Origin: Campylobacter pinnipediorum subsp. caledonicus
GTDB lineage: Bacteria > Campylobacterota > Campylobacteria > Campylobacterales > Campylobacteraceae
Direction of reading: 5' to 3'
NCBI RefSeq assembly: GCF_002022005.1
Contig: NZ_CP017258.1
Coordinates: 1,054,001-1,118,000 of the forward strand
DNA: 64,000 nucleotides
In this document: in pieces, positions 25,262-33,866 of the stretch
Position numbering within the stretch: position 1 is the first letter of the stretch
How the letters are laid out: each line of letters begins with the position of its first letter
Notes under the pieces: model-generated
Seen by the model: the letters and a program-made list of their open reading frames with translations, nothing else
What the model was told of the DNA's origin: nothing
Database searches by the model: none
Position numbers and translations under genes: made by a program

Positions 25262-25681
25262 ATGAAAAAACTATACATAAAACGCTTTAAAAATATAGAT
25301 GACGGCACACTTGGTGAGTTTGTTTTAGCAAGTGATGATAAGCCTATTTTAAAAGGATATACATTAGAACCAGCCGGAGCTGACACTATAAAAGCAAATC
25401 AAGATAAAAGAATACCGGCTGGAGAGTATGGGGCTACTTGGTCTTATTCGCCTAAATTTAATAAAAAACTACCACTTTTATATAATGAGCTGGTATCTAA
25501 AGAAAGAAGAATACTAATACACTCCGGTAACTTTGCAGATGATACATTAGGCTGTGTTTTAGTGGGTAGTAGCTATGATGATAATGGCATATATCACAGT
25601 AAAGAAACACTAAATAAGCTCATAGGTCTTGCAAAAGATAATGATTTTATAGTTGTTATATCAAACAACAAGGGTGTGTGA
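25262..25681 (+). CDS. DUF5675 protein, probable endolysin
   Basis: A 139-residue protein of the DUF5675 type: TLGEFVLAS, KGYTLEPAG, IPAGEYGATWSYSPKFNKK, then RILIHSGNFADDTLGCVLVG. The His-x-Gly ... Gly-Cys-Val order resembles the catalytic motif of YkuD-type enzymes. It starts the lysis block, directly before the spanin and holin genes, and no other peptidoglycan enzyme is visible in the prophage. The start is taken at the internal ATG after GGTGAAA, as the longer frame enters the promoter region. Confidence 0.65.
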   Translation: MKKLYIKRFKNIDDGTLGEFVLASDDKPILKGYTLEPAGADTIKANQDKRIPAGEYGATWSYSPKFNKKLPLLYNELVSKERRILIHSGNFADDTLGCVLVGSSYDDNGIYHSKETLNKLIGLAKDNDFIVVISNNKGV

Positions 25682-26034
25682 TGGGTTTTTTGTTTAAATT
25701 TATTAGCTCAAAGATGCTTAATATGCCTGTGGTTTGTGCTGTTGTTCTTATGATCGTAGTTCTTTGCCAAAATGTAAAAATAGCAAATTTAAAAGATGAA
25801 AATAGTGAGTTAGAAAAGCAAGCGAGTGGTTTAAGAAATGAGTTAATAAACTTATCAAGCAATCTAAGTGCTTGCAATGCACTTATATCTATACAAAACA
25901 AGGCTATAAAAGAAAATGAGATAAAACAAGAAAATAAGATAAGTAAAAACGAGCAAAGAGTGCAAAAAATCTATATAAAAGATGATAGTTGTAAGGCTGA
26001 GCTAAAAGCCTATAAGGAGCTATTTAATGAATAA
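25681..26034 (+). CDS. Inner-membrane spanin (Rz-like)
   Basis: A 118-residue protein with one N-terminal membrane segment (PVVCAVVLMIVVLC, about residues 16-30) and a periplasmic coiled coil (LKDENSELEKQASGLRNELI). This is the layout of inner-membrane spanins, which link to an outer-membrane lipoprotein to fuse the membranes at lysis. Its 3' end overlaps the small lipoprotein gene, the classic Rz/Rz1 arrangement. Confidence 0.78.
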   Translation: MGFLFKFISSKMLNMPVVCAVVLMIVVLCQNVKIANLKDENSELEKQASGLRNELINLSSNLSACNALISIQNKAIKENEIKQENKISKNEQRVQKIYIKDDSCKAELKAYKELFNE

Positions 26035-26266
26035 ATTAATGCTTATATGTTTTTTACTTGTGCTTATTTTAAGTGGTTGTGCAAACGACGTAAAAAACAT
26101 AGAGCCAAGATATATATACAAAGATGTTTATGTGCCTATCAAGTGCCAATCTAGTATGCCACAAAAACCACAAAATAATGGAAGCTTTGAAAGCCACAAA
26201 CAAATAATGCTTTATCTTTTAGAGTGTGAAAGGCTTTTAAAAGAGTGTTTAGGAGTTGGTGAATGA
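26027..26266 (+). CDS. Outer-membrane spanin lipoprotein (Rz1-like)
   Basis: A 79-residue protein with a lipoprotein signal ending in the lipobox LSGC (cysteine at about residue 18). The mature part is short and Pro/Gln-containing (SMPQKPQNNGSF). It overlaps the inner spanin gene by 8 bases in another frame. Together they would complete the last step of lysis. Confidence 0.78.
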   Translation: MNKLMLICFLLVLILSGCANDVKNIEPRYIYKDVYVPIKCQSSMPQKPQNNGSFESHKQIMLYLLECERLLKECLGVGE

Positions 26267-26448
26267 AAAAGGCATTTATTTTATTAGCTGGGGCAATTGC
26301 AGTATTTGCATTAAGTATCTTTTCATATACATTTTATGAGTGGTTATTTTACAACAAAGATATAGCTATGACTGCTTGGGCTTTGACAATTGGGGTTTTT
26401 AATGGGTTTTTTAGCCCTGCAAGACTTTTAAGCATTTTTAGGTTTTAG
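26263..26448 (+). CDS. Small membrane protein, possible holin or antiholin
   Basis: A 61-residue protein with two likely membrane segments (AFILLAGAIAVFALSIFSY and AWALTIGVFNGFF). Size and position inside the lysis cassette fit a small class II holin or an antiholin. The stop of the spanin gene overlaps its start. Confidence 0.6.
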   Translation: MKKAFILLAGAIAVFALSIFSYTFYEWLFYNKDIAMTAWALTIGVFNGFFSPARLLSIFRF

Positions 26449-26449
26449 T

Positions 26450-26722
26450 ATGGAGCTTAGCTATCTTTTTTATATCGTGATGGTTGGCTTGATGGGTTCT
26501 AGTGTGAGTTTTTTACATAACCCAAATAAAAGCTTTAGGGGCTTTTTAAATAGGGTTTTTGAAGGTTGTTTTGTAGCATATATTGTTTATGAAATAAGTT
26601 TTTTTAATTTTCATAACACGAGACTAAGTCTTAGCCTTTGTGGTTTTGGTGCTTGGATGGGTAGTGATGGACTTATATTTATAAGAGATATAGTTACTGA
26701 TTTTTTTAAGAAAAAGGTGTAG
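26450..26722 (+). CDS. Holin-like membrane protein
   Basis: A 90-residue protein with about three hydrophobic segments: LFYIVMVGLMGSSVSFL, CFVAYIVYEISFF and LSLCGFGAWMGSDGLIFI. The pattern of glycine pairs resembles the LydA/phage holin 3 type. It lies next to the other small membrane protein and before the baseplate genes. One of the two is probably the holin that releases or activates the lytic enzyme. Confidence 0.65.
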   Translation: MELSYLFYIVMVGLMGSSVSFLHNPNKSFRGFLNRVFEGCFVAYIVYEISFFNFHNTRLSLSLCGFGAWMGSDGLIFIRDIVTDFFKKKV

Positions 26723-26725
26723 GAA

Positions 26726-27268
26726 GTGGACTTTATAGAAGTAGGCATTATTAGTGAAGTAAAGGACGATAGAGCAAGGGTAAGCATTGGCTCTATGGTG
26801 ACTGACTTTTTACCAGTAATTCAAATGGCAAATGAATTTGCTTGTGGTTTTGTGCCAACTAGGGTTGGAGAACAAGTTGTTGTTTTGCCTATTAGGGGTA
26901 GTTTAAATGCTGGTGTTGTGCTTAGATCTATCTATCAAACAGCTCACGAAGCACCTGGTGTAGACACAAAAGAACAGCTTTTTGTGTTTGAAGATGGTAT
27001 AAAGATGAGTTACAACACAGCTTCAAGCACACTTACGATAAGTTCGCCAAAGCAGATAAATATAAAATGTGTTAATGTAGATCTTAATGCAAAAAACATT
27101 AATGCAACAGCACAAAATACTACTTTAAAAAGTCATAGCATAAGTTTTACAGGCGATATGAGACTTAATGGTAATTTAAATGTATCTGGGAATATAACAG
27201 ATATAAAAGGTGATCTTACAGGACATAGCCACAGCGATAGTGATGGAGGCACAAGTTTACCACGATGA
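26726..27268 (+). CDS. Baseplate assembly protein V (tail spike tip)
   Basis: A 180-residue P2 V/Mu gp45-type protein: an OB-fold N-terminus (VGIISEVKDDRARVSIG), a central domain (RVGEQVVVLPIRGSLNAG), then a beta-helical tip. The tip ends in GHSHSDSDGG, where HxH can bind the metal ion of the piercing tip. It starts with GTG after AGGAA. It forms the membrane-piercing spike below the tube. Confidence 0.88.
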   Translation: MDFIEVGIISEVKDDRARVSIGSMVTDFLPVIQMANEFACGFVPTRVGEQVVVLPIRGSLNAGVVLRSIYQTAHEAPGVDTKEQLFVFEDGIKMSYNTASSTLTISSPKQINIKCVNVDLNAKNINATAQNTTLKSHSISFTGDMRLNGNLNVSGNITDIKGDLTGHSHSDSDGGTSLPR

Positions 27269-27368
27269 GAAGCGTTAAAAAAACGATAACTGCTTATCGT
27301 TTGTAGCTTCGCAAGGCAAGGCGATGTTGCAAAGCAACCGCCGAAGTAGTTTAAAAAAAGGAATACAT
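27269..27368 (+). repeat. Hairpin repeat module before baseplate W
   Basis: The gap holds a perfect 9-bp hairpin (AAACGATAA, loop CTGC, 27281-27302) and a second structure with GTTGC-AAA-GCAAC at its tip and CTTCG/CGAAG at its base. A 44-base stretch (27304-27347) recurs exactly at 33682-33725 and nearly at 34328-34371. It ends with a GAAGTA motif close to the next gene. Confidence 0.85.
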
Positions 27369-27653
27369 TTGAAACATTTAGCAAGTATAGAAGAGAGCAT
27401 AAAAGATATTTTGCTTACGCCACTTGGGGCAAGGGTTATGTTGCCTGAGTATGGTAGCAAGATTTATGAGCTTGTGGATAAGAAAGTAGATGATGTGTTT
27501 AGGGCTGATCTTGCTTGCTATGTTATAGAGGCTGTTGAAAAATGGGAAAAGCGTGTAAAGATAGATGAAGTTAGACTAGTAAGTGCAAAAGATTACAAAC
27601 TAAGCTTTAAAATAATGCTTGTTGGTGGCGGTGAGATAGGAGTAAATATATGA
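27369..27653 (+). CDS. Baseplate wedge protein W (gp25-like)
   Basis: A 94-residue gp25/W-type baseplate protein with the family motifs SIEESIKDILLTPLGARVM, PEYGSKIYELVD and VEKWEKRVKIDEV. The start is taken as the TTG at 27369, since AAAGGA lies 8 bases before it. The upstream ATG lies inside the repeated hairpin. It overlaps baseplate J by 4 bases. Confidence 0.85.
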   Translation: MKHLASIEESIKDILLTPLGARVMLPEYGSKIYELVDKKVDDVFRADLACYVIEAVEKWEKRVKIDEVRLVSAKDYKLSFKIMLVGGGEIGVNI

Positions 27654-28735
27654 GCTTTTTAAAAAAATTACCAGCACCAAAGATGATAGAAGAGCTTGAT
27701 TTTAATAGTGTTTTAAACGATGTTAAAAAGCTTTTTAAAAGCTATTTAAACGATGATGAGATAGAACTGCTTGAAAGTGATAGATTTGCTGCATTGCTTG
27801 AAGTTATTGCATATAGAGAGTTATTGCTTAGAGCTAGAATAAACGAAGCTGTAAAATCAATGCTTCTTGGGTTTGCTAAAGAAAGTGATTTGGATAATGT
27901 TGTAGCTATCTATGGTATAGAGAGACTAAAAGGAGAAAAGCCTCACTCTAGTGTTAAATTTACACTATCAAGCACAAGAGAAAGCAACACATTAATCCCA
28001 AAAGGCACAATACTAGTAAGTGATGATGCCAAAAAAGCAATGTTAAAAGATGATGTAATTATTGCAAAAGGCGAGTTAGAAGCCGAAGGCAAGATGATAC
28101 TTAATGAGTTTGTTAAAGAAAGCAAAGTAAAGTGCGAATTTATCCAAACACCTTTTCCATTTGTACTAAAAGCAAAGCAATTAAGCGGATTTGATGGTGG
28201 GACAGATGCAGAGAATGATGAGAGATTAAGAGAACGGGCAATACTATCACTTGAACGATTTAGCACAGCTGGTGCTAAGAAAGCATATATCTATCAAGCT
28301 ATGTCAGCTACACCAAAAGTAGAGGAAGTAAGTGTAAGTAATGGTGGGGCTGGGGTTGTAAATGTGTTTTTAAAAACAACAGATATGAGCGAAAACACAA
28401 GGGAAGAGGTGGCAACATATTTAAACGCTGAAAGAAGAAGACCGTTAACTGATAATGTAGTGGTAAAAAATGCAACTATAAACGAGATAACTATAAGAGC
28501 AGAGCTTGAGCTACATGATATGTTTATGCAAGACGAAATAGACAAAAACATAAAAGAGAATAAGAAAAGCCTGTCTTTAGGAGAGGATTTAAATCTTAGC
28601 TATGTATATAAAATCTTGCATACAAGTGGGGTTTATAGGGTAAATTTAAGCGAACCTAGTGCTGATATAAAGATAAGTGATGATAGCTTTGTTAGGATAA
28701 ATTATGAACTAAGTTATACAAGGGCTAAGCTATGA
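27650..28735 (+). CDS. Baseplate protein J
   Basis: A 361-residue baseplate wedge protein of the J family. Motifs include LLEVIAYRELLLRARINEAV near the start, LSGFDGGTDAENDERLRERA in the middle, and a C-terminal region with STAGAKKAYIYQAMSA. It bridges the central hub and tail fibres. Overlaps of 4 bases with W and with the tail protein I gene are typical of this cluster. Confidence 0.92.
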   Translation: MSFLKKLPAPKMIEELDFNSVLNDVKKLFKSYLNDDEIELLESDRFAALLEVIAYRELLLRARINEAVKSMLLGFAKESDLDNVVAIYGIERLKGEKPHSSVKFTLSSTRESNTLIPKGTILVSDDAKKAMLKDDVIIAKGELEAEGKMILNEFVKESKVKCEFIQTPFPFVLKAKQLSGFDGGTDAENDERLRERAILSLERFSTAGAKKAYIYQAMSATPKVEEVSVSNGGAGVVNVFLKTTDMSENTREEVATYLNAERRRPLTDNVVVKNATINEITIRAELELHDMFMQDEIDKNIKENKKSLSLGEDLNLSYVYKILHTSGVYRVNLSEPSADIKISDDSFVRINYELSYTRAKL

Positions 28736-29352
28736 GCATACTACCAAAGCACAAGCAAAACTTAGATAAAAAGATAGATGAACTTTTTGGAATAAAAATA
28801 GATGAACTTGATGTAAGCACCATAAATATACTAGCTAAGAGCTGTGATGAGAGATTGTTAAAGCATTTAGCTGTCTCTTTTGATGTGGATATAGATGGGC
28901 TTAGTGTAGATGAAGCTAGAAAGATGGTTGCTAATGCTTTTGAAATTCATCTTTATTCAGGAACATTTTATGGTTTGGCTAAGGCTCTTAAAGCGTCTTA
29001 TGCTGGTGCAAAGCCACTTGAATGGTTTGAGTATGATGGTGAGCCATTCCATTTTAAATTAGAAATTGATACCGGTAATAAAGGCGTTAAATTTAACGAG
29101 CTTCAAAAAGTAGATGAGGTAGCAAACACATATAAAAATGTGCGTTCGGTTTTTGATGGGGCAACAATAAAATTAGGCATAAATACAAATTTAAATACAG
29201 GGTGCCTTGTATCAACGGCTGAAGAGATAAAGATATATCCAACATCAATTAAGAATATAAGCACAAAAGACAACTACTTTATAGGGGCTTATGCAAAACT
29301 AGCTGAGATCATAAATATACAAATAATAAATTTAAAAGGAGAGCTTGAATGA
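28732..29352 (+). CDS. Tail protein I (baseplate/fibre attachment)
   Basis: A 206-residue protein of the phage tail protein I family: SILPKHKQNLDKKIDEL, LKHLAVSFDVDIDG, EIHLYSGTFYGLAKALKAS and EWFEYDGEPFHFKLEID. In P2-like phages it links the J wedge to the fibre. It overlaps both neighbours by 4 bases. Confidence 0.9.
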   Translation: MSILPKHKQNLDKKIDELFGIKIDELDVSTINILAKSCDERLLKHLAVSFDVDIDGLSVDEARKMVANAFEIHLYSGTFYGLAKALKASYAGAKPLEWFEYDGEPFHFKLEIDTGNKGVKFNELQKVDEVANTYKNVRSVFDGATIKLGINTNLNTGCLVSTAEEIKIYPTSIKNISTKDNYFIGAYAKLAEIINIQIINLKGELE

Positions 29353-30788
29353 GTGGCACAATGATAACTAATGTTGGGCTTAGTAAGCTAATACAAGCAA
29401 CATCAAATAACAACACTATACAGCTTACACATATGGCAGTAGGAGACGGACAAGGCGAAATAAACCAAGATATGACATCTTTGCAAAATGAGAAACATAG
29501 ATTTAGCATAAATGCAATAACTATAAACGTACAAGATAATCATATACTTGATGTAGAGGGCGTTATAAATGCTAGTATTGGAGGCTTTTATATAAGAGAA
29601 GCTGGTATATTTTGTGATGATGGTAGTTTATTTGCCATAGCAAAGGTAGCTGAAAGCTATAAGCCTTTACTTGATGAAGGAAGTGCAAAAGATATAACCA
29701 TAAGCTTTAAAATTCAAGTTTCAAATACAAACTTAATAAATCTAGTAGTTGATAATAATGTAGTTTTAGCCACTAGAAAATGGGTAAGTGCTGAATATTA
29801 TACAAAAACAAAAACAGATGAGTTATTTTTAAAAACAGAAACAGCAGAACAAAGATATCTTAAAAAAACAGATACAATAGATGCTTACACAAAACAAGAA
29901 TCAAATAGTAAATTCGCACTAAGCTCAGCCTTATCTTCTTATCTTACAAAAGTAGATGCTAGTAGCACTTATGCAACTAAGAGTGAATTAAACAATAAAG
30001 CAGATAACAGCAGAAGCTATACTAAAAGTGAAAGTGATAGCCGTTTTGTAAAGAATTCTGACACAACAGATAGCCCAAATGCTTATAAGATAGCAAAATA
30101 TAACAGTAACTCACATCTAAAAGCATATCAATTTCAAATGACTAAAAGCAGTGATAGTGGTATGAATAGTTCTAGTTACATACCTTATATGAACAGCGAC
30201 GGCTTAATATTTAAATCAAGTATAAGTAATTTTAGAAATGCGATAAGTATATATAGCAAAAGTGAAAGTGATGAAAGATACACCACTAAAAGCGAAAGCA
30301 ATAGCAAATATGCAACTAAGAGCGAGTTAAGCGATAGTGGAGTTCCGGCTGGAACTGTTATAGCATTTGCTGGCTCATTATCAAATAAGCCAGATGGGTT
30401 TTTGCACTGTGATGGGTCAAGTCTGAGCAAATCTACCTACTCAAAACTTTATCATGCCATAGGCACAACTTATGGTGGAAGTGGAAGTAACTTTAATCTT
30501 CCAGATTTTAGAGGTATATTTTTGCGTGGTGTTGGAGGGAATGCTGCAAGTTTAGGTACAAAACAATCGGACGAGTTTAAAAAACATAAACATAGAATAC
30601 CTGTGGCGGATACTAGAGACCAAAATTATTATTGGAATAGTTTTAGAAGTAATAATAATTATAGACAAGTGCTTTTACACTTTGGCTCACAACAAGGGTC
30701 AGCAAAAACTGATAGTGATGATACTGCAGAAGGTGGGGTAGAAACACGACCACAAAACTATGCAATATATTGGTTAATTAAATATTAA
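29349..30788 (+). CDS. Tail fibre with collar domain
   Basis: A 479-residue receptor-binding fibre. Residues 1-150 match the DUF3751 tail-collar N-terminus (IQLTHMAVGDGQGEINQ). The shaft has repeats such as YTKSESDSRF, YSKSESDERYTTKSESNSKY and YATKSELS. Residues about 330-390 form the phage collar domain (GTVIAFAGSLSNKPDGFLHC, NLPDFRGIFLRG). The C-terminus is Asn/Gln-rich. It decides host binding; the repeats are good sites for recombination. Confidence 0.9.
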   Translation: MSGTMITNVGLSKLIQATSNNNTIQLTHMAVGDGQGEINQDMTSLQNEKHRFSINAITINVQDNHILDVEGVINASIGGFYIREAGIFCDDGSLFAIAKVAESYKPLLDEGSAKDITISFKIQVSNTNLINLVVDNNVVLATRKWVSAEYYTKTKTDELFLKTETAEQRYLKKTDTIDAYTKQESNSKFALSSALSSYLTKVDASSTYATKSELNNKADNSRSYTKSESDSRFVKNSDTTDSPNAYKIAKYNSNSHLKAYQFQMTKSSDSGMNSSSYIPYMNSDGLIFKSSISNFRNAISIYSKSESDERYTTKSESNSKYATKSELSDSGVPAGTVIAFAGSLSNKPDGFLHCDGSSLSKSTYSKLYHAIGTTYGGSGSNFNLPDFRGIFLRGVGGNAASLGTKQSDEFKKHKHRIPVADTRDQNYYWNSFRSNNNYRQVLLHFGSQQGSAKTDSDDTAEGGVETRPQNYAIYWLIKY

Positions 30789-30797
30789 GGACATATA

Positions 30798-31409
30798 ATG
30801 AAAGTATATAACTATAATGGAGATACAAAAGAGTACTTATACGAAAATGAAGCAGAACTAAGCCCACTTGAGGAGGGCGTTTATCTTATACCGGCGAACG
30901 CTACTGAGATAAGACCATTAGATAGCAAGGACGGCTTTGCTGTATGTTTTAATGACAATGAGTGGGTTTATAAGAAGGACTTAAGAGGTAAGACTCTTTT
31001 TCACACACAAACACAAGAGCGGGTACAAGTTGAAATACTCGATTTTGATGAGAATGAATATACAGAATTAGAGCCGTTTGATGATAGTCATTGGGACGGC
31101 AAAAAATGGGTTAAAAATCCTATCACAAAAGAAAAGCTTATAAATGAATTTAAAGAAAAAGTTCAAAAGCACTTAGATAAGAAAGCACAAGAGCATGGCT
31201 ATGATAATATTTTAAGTGCAAGCTCTTATGCTGGGTATGAAAATGATTTTCAAGAAGAAGGTAAAGCATTTGGTGTGTGGAAGGCTAAGGTGTGGAAGGC
31301 TGGGTATATGTTTTTAGCTGAAAAAGGAAATCAAGACCCTAATACGATAAAGATTGATGAACTTTTAGAAGACTTACCAAAATTAGAACTACCAAAAGCG
31401 AGTAAATAG
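30798..31409 (+). CDS. Tail fibre assembly-like protein
   Basis: A 203-residue acidic protein directly after the fibre gene. It begins MKVYNYNGDTKEYLYENEAE and has a Trp-rich end (SHWDGKKWVKNP, GVWKAKVWKAGY). This layout is common in fibre assembly chaperones that help trimerise the fibre. The family match is moderate, so the assignment leans on position. Confidence 0.6.
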   Translation: MKVYNYNGDTKEYLYENEAELSPLEEGVYLIPANATEIRPLDSKDGFAVCFNDNEWVYKKDLRGKTLFHTQTQERVQVEILDFDENEYTELEPFDDSHWDGKKWVKNPITKEKLINEFKEKVQKHLDKKAQEHGYDNILSASSYAGYENDFQEEGKAFGVWKAKVWKAGYMFLAEKGNQDPNTIKIDELLEDLPKLELPKASK

Positions 31410-31411
31410 AT

Positions 31412-31780
31412 ATGAAAGATATAAAGCGTGTAATCGTTAAGCCTTTTAGTAAAGACAAGTTTGAACTTATGCAGGACTTTATCTTTGATGGTGTAAAGAT
31501 ACCAAAAGGTTATAAAACAAATGGGGCAAACATACCTAGAATTTTATGGTGTTTCTTTCCTCCAAATAGTCCTGAGTATTTATCGGCTATTGTCGTACAT
31601 GATTATTTATGTGATGTAGCTGATGGAACAATCAAAAATGATACGTTAAAAGATATAAGCTTTAAATACGCTGATGATATGCTTTTGAAAGCTCTTTTAT
31701 CTTTAGGGGTTGGAAAATTTAAGTCTAAGCTATTTTATTATAGTTGTAGATTTTATCACAAATTTAAATATGAAATTTAA
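31412..31780 (+). CDS. DUF1353 phage protein
   Basis: A 122-residue protein with the DUF1353 pattern: FIFDGVKIPKGYKTNGANIP followed by LWCFFPP, and AIVVHDYLCDVA with His and Asp that look like metal or catalytic positions. DUF1353 proteins are often found next to phage tail genes, but the role is not known. It follows the fibre-assembly gene after 2 bases. Confidence 0.7.
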   Translation: MKDIKRVIVKPFSKDKFELMQDFIFDGVKIPKGYKTNGANIPRILWCFFPPNSPEYLSAIVVHDYLCDVADGTIKNDTLKDISFKYADDMLLKALLSLGVGKFKSKLFYYSCRFYHKFKYEI

Positions 31781-31795
31781 TAAAAGGAGTGAATT

Positions 31796-32956
31796 ATGGC
31801 AGCAAAATATGGTGTAAATGTAACCATAAGTGCCGAGGCGGCAAGACCTATAGCAGTAGAAAGTACTACACCTATAGGCATAGCAGGATATGAGGAAGTG
31901 CTAGAAGATGGGATACATTTTTATATGACAACCAAAAAGGCACTTGAGGCACTTGATGAAAAGTACGAGCAGAAAAAATCAAGCTCACAAACTTTTAAAA
32001 AAGGTAGTATCTATAAGGCTTTAAAAGCAATTGACGATCAAGCAGTAAATACTCAAATCATCTTATCTGTTTTTAGCAAAGATGATGATGAAGACACCAC
32101 CGATGAAATAACTGCTTGCAAACAAGCTATAAATAACTTTAAGAATGCAAAGGCTAAAACAGCTTATAGACCAAATATCATAATAGCACCTGGATTTAGT
32201 CACGAAGACGCTATTAAGGGCGAAATTGAAAGCACGGCTAAAAAGCTAAAAGCTACTGGTATAGTAGATATAAAAGCAAATAGTGCAAGTGAGGCTATAG
32301 GTAAAATGGGTGCTTTTGGAACAAGAAGGCTAATAGCTGCTTATCCAAACGTAAAAACTTGGGATGAGGAGAATAATCAGTATGAATATACTCCACAATC
32401 AGCTCGCATTGCTGGGATGATAGCTTATGTTGATGGACAAAGTGAGTTTGGTTATAGTGATAGCTACTCAAACAGAGTAATGGGTGGTGTGTTTGGCACC
32501 GAAGTTGATATAGACTTTGAACTAGGCGAAACCTGCACGGCTGATGAGCTTCGTGGGGCAAAAATCTCAACTGTGATAAGAGAGCAAGGCTTTCGTGCTT
32601 GGGGCGGTGAAACAAGTGATATAGATACGATATGGCAAGATTTAGCAAGAGTTAGGATATTTGATCGCATAAGTGAAGCAGCTCAAAAAGGTGTGCTTTT
32701 TGCAATAGATAGAAAAGCCAGTGAGTTATATCATGCTAAAAGAAGTGTAGAAGAGCTTTTAAGATCACTAGTTGGTGCTAAGGTCTTGCTTGGCTTTGAG
32801 CTATCTTGGAGTGAGAAAAACACAGATGCAACAGTAACTGCTGGTAAGTTTTATCTTGATGTTAGAATGCAAAACAACCCTATAGTAAAACAGCTAACAC
32901 TAGATTTTATCTATGTGGATAGCTACTCTAAGTTGTTATTGGAAGATTTGAAGTAA
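31796..32956 (+). CDS. Contractile tail sheath protein
   Basis: This 386-residue protein forms the contractile sheath around the tail tube. It has the FI/sheath N-terminus (YGVNVTISAEAARPIAVEST, then TPIGIAGYEE), RPNIIIAPGFSH in the middle, and ISTVIREQGFRAWGGETSD, a hallmark of P2 FI-type sheaths. RRLIAAYPNVKTWDEE is also typical. AAAAGGAG precedes the ATG. Confidence 0.94.
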   Translation: MAAKYGVNVTISAEAARPIAVESTTPIGIAGYEEVLEDGIHFYMTTKKALEALDEKYEQKKSSSQTFKKGSIYKALKAIDDQAVNTQIILSVFSKDDDEDTTDEITACKQAINNFKNAKAKTAYRPNIIIAPGFSHEDAIKGEIESTAKKLKATGIVDIKANSASEAIGKMGAFGTRRLIAAYPNVKTWDEENNQYEYTPQSARIAGMIAYVDGQSEFGYSDSYSNRVMGGVFGTEVDIDFELGETCTADELRGAKISTVIREQGFRAWGGETSDIDTIWQDLARVRIFDRISEAAQKGVLFAIDRKASELYHAKRSVEELLRSLVGAKVLLGFELSWSEKNTDATVTAGKFYLDVRMQNNPIVKQLTLDFIYVDSYSKLLLEDLK

Positions 32957-33127
32957 GGCTGTAAGGTGTGGTTTAGCTACACCTGCGAAGTAAAAACCTT
33001 ACTTGGTGTGATTAAGATTTGTGAAACAAATCGTATCACAGTCCTTTAGGGGTTTTGAAAGGGCTTTAGCCCTTCATCGTAAAGGTGAATTTTATTCACC
33101 TGCGAAGTAAAGATAAATAAGGAATAA
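32957..33127 (+). repeat. Hairpin repeat modules between sheath and tube genes
   Basis: Two hairpins each end with the same 10-mer: GGTGT/ACACC followed by TGCGAAGTAA (32984-32993), and GGTGAAT/ATTCACC followed by TGCGAAGTAA (33101-33110). Between them lie a long imperfect hairpin (TGTGAT with ACAAATC, near 33006-33040) and GGGCTTTAGCCC (33061-33072). There is no coding frame. Confidence 0.85.
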
Positions 33128-33646
33128 ATGATGGCAAAAAGACAAATACCTCAAATAGTTCAAGAAGCTAATGTGTATGTTGATGGGCAAGGTTACCTAG
33201 GAGTAACCAAAAAGCTAAAGCTTCCAACCATAGAGTTTGAAACACTAGAAACTAAAGGTGCTTTGAGTGCTGAGTATTCAATGGGTGTATTAAAGGCAAC
33301 AGAGATTGAGTTTACTATAAATAAAATAGATAAAAACGAGTTTAATGCACTTGGCATTAATGTGTTTAAAAACAGAGTGCCTTTACTGTTTAAAGCATCT
33401 ATATATGAAAGCGGAAAAGAAAAGAAAGCACCACTATCTTTGGCAATTACAGGTGATTTTAAAAGCTATGAGATAACAGAGCTTGAGAGTGGAAAAGAAC
33501 TTGAAATAACAGCAAAGATGTCAGCTCATTTTATAGATCTAAAAATAGACAATACACAACTAATACTAAAAGATGTAGAAAATATGATTTGTGTTGTTGG
33601 TGGGGTTGATTATATGGCTGATGTAAGAGCAAATTTAGGAGAATGA
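33128..33646 (+). CDS. Tail tube protein
   Basis: A 172-residue P2 FII-type tube protein: RQIPQIVQEANVYVDGQGYL, KLKLPTIEFETLETKGALSA and EIEFTINKIDKNEFNALGIN. It forms the inner tube for DNA passage. AAGGA precedes the first of two adjacent ATG codons. The gene sits alone between two hairpin repeat modules. Confidence 0.92.
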   Translation: MMAKRQIPQIVQEANVYVDGQGYLGVTKKLKLPTIEFETLETKGALSAEYSMGVLKATEIEFTINKIDKNEFNALGINVFKNRVPLLFKASIYESGKEKKAPLSLAITGDFKSYEITELESGKELEITAKMSAHFIDLKIDNTQLILKDVENMICVVGGVDYMADVRANLGE

Positions 33647-33866
33647 GAAGCGTTAAAAAAACGACAACTGCTTGTCGTTTTTAGCTTCGCAAGGCAAGGC
33701 GATGTTGCAAAGCAACCGCCGAAGTTAGAAGCGTTAAGGCAAGGCGATGTTGCTCTCCGCGGGTGATTGCAGAGCAATATCACCCTTGGTTACAAGCCTA
33801 TAAATGCCAAGCAGTTGGCATTTATAAACGGCTTTCACCGCAGAAGTAAGTAAAAAAGGACAACAA
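33647..33866 (+). repeat. Hairpin repeat modules between tube and tail chaperone genes
   Basis: The gap starts with AAACGACAA-CTGC-TTGTCGTTT, a compensatory variant of the hairpin at 27281. The exact 44-base repeat (33682-33725) follows, then a partial second copy, then a larger fold: TTGCTCT/AGAGCAA, GGGTGAT/ATCACCC and a perfect 11-bp hairpin ATAAATGCCAA-GCAG-TTGGCATTTAT. It ends GCAGAAGTAA before the next ribosome binding site. Confidence 0.85.
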
